Shown piece after piece: positions 59,096 to 64,000 of a DNA stretch of 64,000 nucleotides (positions are counted from its first letter, which is position 1; each line of letters starts with the position of its first letter). The notes beneath the pieces are model-generated. The model searched no databases, was not told the DNA's origin, and saw nothing but the letters and a program-made list of their open reading frames with translations. This DNA is from Zopfochytrium polystomum (lineage: Eukaryota; Chytridiomycota; Chytridiomycetes; Chytridiales; Chytridiaceae), in NCBI GenBank assembly GCA_025765615.1, contig JAIVFJ010000060.1, positions 1 to 64,000 on the forward strand, in the 5' to 3' direction. The translations under genes and the position numbers were made by a program.

Positions 59096-60135
59096 ATGCA
59101 AACTTCTCAGGAGCATCTACAGGCTGCACCAATCTGGTTGCCAGTGGTATCAAACGCTCAGGGACTTTCTACTTGAAATCGGACTTCTGCGTCTACATGA
59201 AGAAAAATCCAGACAGAAGCGTCCTCTGCCTTGCAACAATGCATGTGGACGATTTAATTCTCGTAAGCAATTCAGTGATGTCATCCAAGGCGTCAAAAAA
59301 GATGCATTTGGCACCTGTTTCAGTATCAAAGAGACTCCTGACTTCGACTATGCTCTAGCGCTAAAGGTTGAATGGATCGGACAATGGTGTCTGGCTTGGG
59401 CAAAAGAACTATACTCTTGTGCATACTTGATCTGTGGGGAACGGCATCATTCCAAAGGCTAAGCAGACGCAGATGTCCATTTCCTGAGTCCATGATGACA
59501 CCTCCAGCTTCCTGACAAAGGACGACCAGGATTTATTTTTTTTAGTACGTTGATGAAAGTAACTTATGTTGCTTAGCAAACATGACCAAATATCTCATAC
59601 GCTCAGGCGTTACTCTTCAACAGTGTCAAGGAAAAGTGACGACGTCCGACCAAAAGGTGCTCGAGCATCTGCTTCAACACCTCTGTGGGACACACAACAT
59701 TGGACTGTTCTACACATCCGGCTCCAAGCCCGGACTTCAAAAAGTGACAAACGACTTGTTAGGGGCAGTCAAACTGCTGTTGGCTTTCCCCAACCAGTTG
59801 GATCTGCTCTAGGCAAAGACCCGAAAAAGACCCGTGCTGGAAGTCGCATTCTGGCCATGTATTTTTACTTGGCGGAGCAGCTACAACTTGGTAGACCAGC
59901 ACTGCTTTATCTTCAACCGAAGCCGAATGCTGCTCCTTTGCAGAAGCCTTCAAAGAGGCAAATGGGCTACGGAAACTGATGGGTGAGTTCAAGGACTACA
60001 AGTTGATCATTGCGATCGCCAAGAACCTATCCATCATGGGAACAGTAAGCATATCAACATACGTCTAGAGTTTATGAGAGACCGCTTGGAGAAGCGTCAT
60101 ATCGAGTTGCAATACTGTCTAACGGAGCAAATGGT
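58900..60135 (+). pseudogene. Ty1/copia polyprotein remnant (RT to RNase H)
   Basis: Fragments in shifting frames line up with the copia pol C-terminal half. They include QALAAMFDMYLESLDVDTT, then LHQSG.QWYQTLRDFLLEIG (59110-59180), FCVYMKKNPDRSVLCLATMH and VDDLILVSNS (59185-59275, the VDD catalytic box), VLEHLLQHLCGTHNIGLFYT (59660-59720) and SKHINIRLEFMRDRLEKRHI (60046-60105), which is the conserved end of copia RNase H. Many stops and frameshifts make it inactive. No flanking LTR is seen. It is followed directly by the poly(T) of a LINE insertion. Confidence 0.82.
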
Positions 60136-60145
60136 ACCTGCTTTT

Positions 60146-60957
60146 TTTTTTTCTTTTTTTTTTTTTTATTGTTCCAGCCCCAGAGGGGCTGGCGGGAAGA
60201 GAAAGAGCCATCAACAGTGAACTGTAATGGACTACGTCCAGGCATCACCTCAGCAAACCCACCCCATGCGCTACGGACTTACAGGGTCGTCAAGTATCTC
60301 CACCGCACACAAAGCCACAATGATCAAAGGAGAAGGGGAAAACACAGAATCAAGAAAATAGAGAAGTGAGTCTGAAGGAGGTCAGTGTAAGAGAGGGGAG
60401 CAGCTGTGAAAAGTCGGAGGGTTGGGATAAGTCAGATTAGGCTACAGCCCATGTCAAGATTGAGAAGGGCAACAGTGGCTCAGTGAATGTCGGGGGGCTC
60501 AGCAGGAGATGGGTGACAAGTGGCTCTTGCTTGTTGGCATGAGGGGAGTTGTATTGTGTGGTGAAGCCAGATAATGCCTGCAACAAGTTTTATGCAGCCG
60601 AGGTAGTGGTCAATCCATCTGGAAGAAGCCTTGGTGTGCAAAAGCCAGATGCCTGGGCAAGTGTCAGTGGAGTGCCGGCGACTACATGTGGTGCAGCGAG
60701 GTTGAGAGGGTTGTGAAGAGCTGTTACGAGTTCTGTGGGATGATGGAGTGGGAGGGAGGGAAGAGTTGATGTTTGGAGAAGACAGTGGGTGAGAGGCCGT
60801 GGAACGAGGGTGAGAGGCCTGGGAATTTGGTGGAGGGGATCTGCAGGGCTTGGAACACTTGTCAGAGGGCTTGATGGACTTTGACTTCTCCCAAGAGATA
60901 GTGTCGTTGCAACAACTGGGGATCCAAATAAGTCGATGGGCGTCAAGAAGGAGCTGT
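60146..60957 (-). mobile_element. 5'-truncated LINE insertion, tail of ORF2 plus 3' UTR and poly(A)
   Basis: On the minus strand the sequence from 60957 is the C-terminal end of LINE ORF2 (IDLFGSP, TISWEK-type segment, a CTTCSR..HS.DTCPG Cys/His motif and TKASSRWIDHYL), matching 10858-11305. A 3' UTR of about 400 bases follows and ends in an interrupted A run, seen on plus as T-rich 60142-60170. The abrupt 5' end and the poly(A) are typical of LINE retrotransposition. It lies directly after the copia remnant. Confidence 0.82.
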
Positions 60958-63900
60958 TAGTTTTGGGTCTTTTGGTGTAAGCAGTGCGCAGGAGCTTTGA
61001 CCTGATACTGCTCTGCAAGGATGACTTGCAGCATTTTGCAAGTGATGGTCCTTGTAACAGTTTTGTATAAAGACAAACACAAGACTGACAGAAGCTAAGA
61101 TCAACCTCCCACCACCACCACCTTCAGTAGTGTACTCCACCCATCACCACAGCAGCCCAATCCATCAATCAGCCAACATAGGGAGTTCTTTCATACAAAA
61201 CTGTTACACATCCCAATCACATTTCCCTTGGTACCAGCCAGATCCAATCAGTAGAAGGGGTTGTACGCTTTTCAGATCTGCCAACTTTGCGGACCGATCA
61301 CAGGCGCTACAGATGTCAGACAGCAATTCCGTTACTACAATTGGAAAGCTCTTGATCTCCTCTTTCTAGCGAACCCTCCCGATCTTGGATCGGACGCTCC
61401 TACGTCGTATCCACCGCCTCCAAAGTCGTCACCCACTTTTCCAACTTCAACCTCAATTTGCTTGCCTTCCAGACCTCCCCCAGCCGATCCCAAGATATCA
61501 TTGGAAAGGCCTGCTTCGGGACTACACGACTGTCACCAACAGCGCCCCAAAATCACTCTCCTTCGTGATAAGTGACGCCTTTTTCCATTCAGGGTCACCA
61601 GATTACCTCCAACCCTCACCATTAATTTTTGATTTTTTGTCCCCAATTGGAGACAACAACCACCCCCCTACCCGACCGCACCAAGCTAACAAACCAACTT
61701 TTCATCTGCTGCAACACCACCTTCACAACACACCCACAATCCAGTGAAATCCTTTCAAACTTGGCACACATAATTGTCCTGAGAAAACAACATGACTACT
61801 GACTCAACCAACAGAACTCTCCAACAAAAATATCGACTTTCGCCACTGCATTGACACAAGTCACATCAACGCGGAGCAGAATGATACAGTTGATCCACTA
61901 GACCTCTGGGACACTGGAACCTGTCTCATCAGAGATGGACCATTCCAAGGACAGAGATCCCAATTAGTGCCTCTGCCTCATGGACCAGAGAAAGTAACTT
62001 GGTTTCCTGGTACACAGAACCAGAATGCACATTGCTGTCTAATTATTCATCACCACATCTCTCGAGCCCTTCTTACCCAAATCACACCTGGTTGAAACTT
62101 CATTTACGAATTGGTTGGCGAATTAGAAATAATTTGCTGCACAGCAGACCAGGGACTTGCAAAGGAGATCATTGACAACTTTGAATGCATCAAAATGGAA
62201 CCAACTGAAGCCTCAGATGCCTTCATTACCCGATTCACCGAAGCGTACCATCGAGTCGACAGCTTTGCAAAATCAGCAGCTGGAGAACTTCTCCATCATA
62301 TTTGCCCTTTCCAAAAAGTTGTTTGAATCTTTGTTGGCTCACTGGGTCAAAGCCTGTTGGATATGGGAAAAGGAAACGTTTTTCTTGTTGTCAGCAACCC
62401 AGCTCCTCAGATAACAGGTTTAGCCAAACTAATCTCACTCTTCAAAAACCTGTTTGACAAAACAACTATGATAAGCAACACATCAAGCTGGCTGATCAAG
62501 CATCACTCAGCTACTACTGCACCAGAAATCACCACAGCAACTATTACTATCCTGGTTTACTGCCTCTTCATATCAATTGAAGAACACACAGCAGAGGTCC
62601 TCAAAAACCAACCAGCTCCATCAACTAATAATCAATCTGCTAAGTGTTTTGCTCTTCGCTTTTGATATGCATCAAAGTAACTGCCTTTATCCTCTCAACA
62701 TTCAGCCATTCAGTCTCCTGTCAGTAATGATTCATCATTCCATGAACATCAACACAAGCATTTCAGTTTTTGGAGTCGAGTCCTGCACCTCTAACAACTG
62801 CCCCTGTGCCCTTTTAATCAAACTTACTCATTTTCAACAGGGCATAACAAATTAGGAATTAATGATATGGTGTTTTACTTGTCTATCAACCCATGGAGTC
62901 GGCGGTTCAATTTCTGGATTCCCTGATACAATTATCATTGACATGGCCACCTTTTGAGATCAGAGTGTTTTCAACCACACTGCAACTCTCACTATCAAAC
63001 ATATTAGTGATTGGGATGACCAATAGTTATGCAAGTGCCAACCCTCACCACCATGGCAACCTTGTGCAATTTCCTCTTGGCCTTGGACTCTGTTACATCA
63101 GGCTACGCCTCTCTTTATCTTTTCTCACATAACTTCAGCACTTCAGCCAAAGACAATTTGCGGTAGATTCATTGATAGAACAAGGACTGGTTGAGTAGTT
63201 TAACAATCCTCTAACCATTTTGCCACTACAACATCAAACATCATCTTCCACGTAAGGGGGAGGATTCTAGGGATAAGTGAAATATGATCACCGGCACTGT
63301 ATTGCCAATTAGATGGAGGATGCTTGGAATAAGTGAACAATGATCATCAGCACAGAGTTGCAAAGTGGTCTCAGCATGGATTGGCACCAACTTGGCATGG
63401 TCTTCTTGGAGCCAGGCTGCTGGCTTGGGAAAACGCTCTATCCATTTTAGCCAAATGAGTCTGGACTCAGGAGTCAAACTATGGAATACACTATTATTGC
63501 TGGACTTACTTGACCCTGGCTAGGGACCTCAACTCACACATATTGACTGCTTCAGCTTTTATACACAGACATACTAACACACTACGCCAGGTCCCACATC
63601 ACAGGAAATTCCACTGCCATACCTGAGTCCTCACCTCAATTGCATCACTCTGATGAATTATCCTAACCAACTTCTCTGACCAAACACAATGTTCCTTGAA
63701 AATAACTTTTGGCTCATTCCAAGGAGTATCAACGTTTATCTTTATTGGACACTCAACACAAACACTTTTTCAGAGCAAACTATAAACAAGCTCAACCATG
63801 CAAGATTGCTGAAGTTCCATTCTCATCTGAGATTCTTCCTTTGCTGAACCAAATCTAACTGACTCTAGATTTCAAACTGCTCTTAACAGAGTCACTCCAG

Positions 63901-64000
63901 AACAGCTATGTTCTTTGAATGCCTCATTCATTCATGCAGCATAACCAGGACCTGGATACTTCAGAGATTGCCCTCAACTTTTGTAATCTGACCAGAAACT
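60958..64000. other. Low-information, probably decayed retroelement DNA
   Basis: No intact gene is seen. 61130-61750 has Pro/Ser-rich ORFs in several frames. 62111-62326 encodes KEIIDNFECIKMEPTEASDA and FITRFTEAYHRVDSFAKSAA, which resembles a gag segment of LTR elements (UBN2-like), but similarity is weak. 63241-63330 contains a short repeated phrase (GGAGGAT...GATAAGTGAA-ATGATCA-CGGCAC versus GGAGGAT...AATAAGTGAACAATGATCATCAGCAC). Base composition is AT-rich. Confidence 0.35.

Noticed and set aside
63385..63460. Minus-strand tRNA
   Set aside because: A D-arm-like GGCTAAAATGGATAGAGC is present, but no matching acceptor stem or T arm could be drawn.

Overview
This window looks like nuclear DNA of an early-diverging, probably zoosporic, fungus. 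That is inference from several signs. Protein genes are GC-rich with mostly C- or G-ending codons and short GT-AG introns. There is a fungal-type oligopeptide transporter and an NTE1-type phospholipase. Three of the five tRNA genes carry introns. The flanks are AT-richer and full of decayed LINE, Ty1/copia and Ty3/chromovirus sequence. No rRNA, CRISPR array, phage or bacterial operon was seen.

Layout. 0-3.4 kb holds a broken ORF tail and a 579-codon orphan ORF. 3.5-6.1 kb holds tRNA-Thr, tRNA-Ala and tRNA-Phe. 6.4-9.5 kb is an unassigned block of moderately GC-rich DNA. 9.6-15.7 kb is a transposon nest: an LTR fragment, a LINE 3' half split by a 1.45-kb element with inverted ends, a Ty3/chromovirus derivative lacking its polymerase, and a palindromic LTR. 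15.9-17 kb has tRNA-Ser, another LTR and a decayed tRNA. 19.5-20.7 kb has a VWA/cysteine-rich zinc-type gene that starts just after its expected metal-binding loop. 22.2-24 kb is an irregular array of GTTGACT repeats.

From 26.8 to 55.5 kb lies a gene island. It contains an F-box/LRR-like gene (minus strand) and then, all on plus, an Ala/Ser-rich and secreted-looking coding stretch leading into an OPT oligopeptide transporter, the NTE1 lysophospholipase, a membrane protein with a six-cysteine PAN/Apple-like ectodomain, and a ~1490-residue coiled-coil protein with one frameshift. A solo copia-type LTR and a solo chromovirus-type LTR, both with perfect 5-bp target duplications, and tRNA-Arg lie within or between these genes.

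The island is bracketed by a ~2-kb inverted duplication (about 24.83-26.79 kb and 57.01-59.10 kb). Each arm carries a broken copy of the same unrecognised gene followed by copia reverse transcriptase. The right arm runs into a decayed copia polyprotein, which is followed by a 5'-truncated LINE insertion. The last 3 kb is low-information retroelement-like debris.

The genes do not form an obvious pathway. Peptide uptake (OPT), phosphatidylcholine turnover (NTE1), a surface receptor-like protein and a cytoplasmic coiled-coil scaffold are ordinary cell functions. The unusual content is structural: the inverted duplication, the nested elements, and the frame-switching coding signal in front of the transporter. 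Exon borders are read by eye from splice consensus and frame continuity and should be treated as models.
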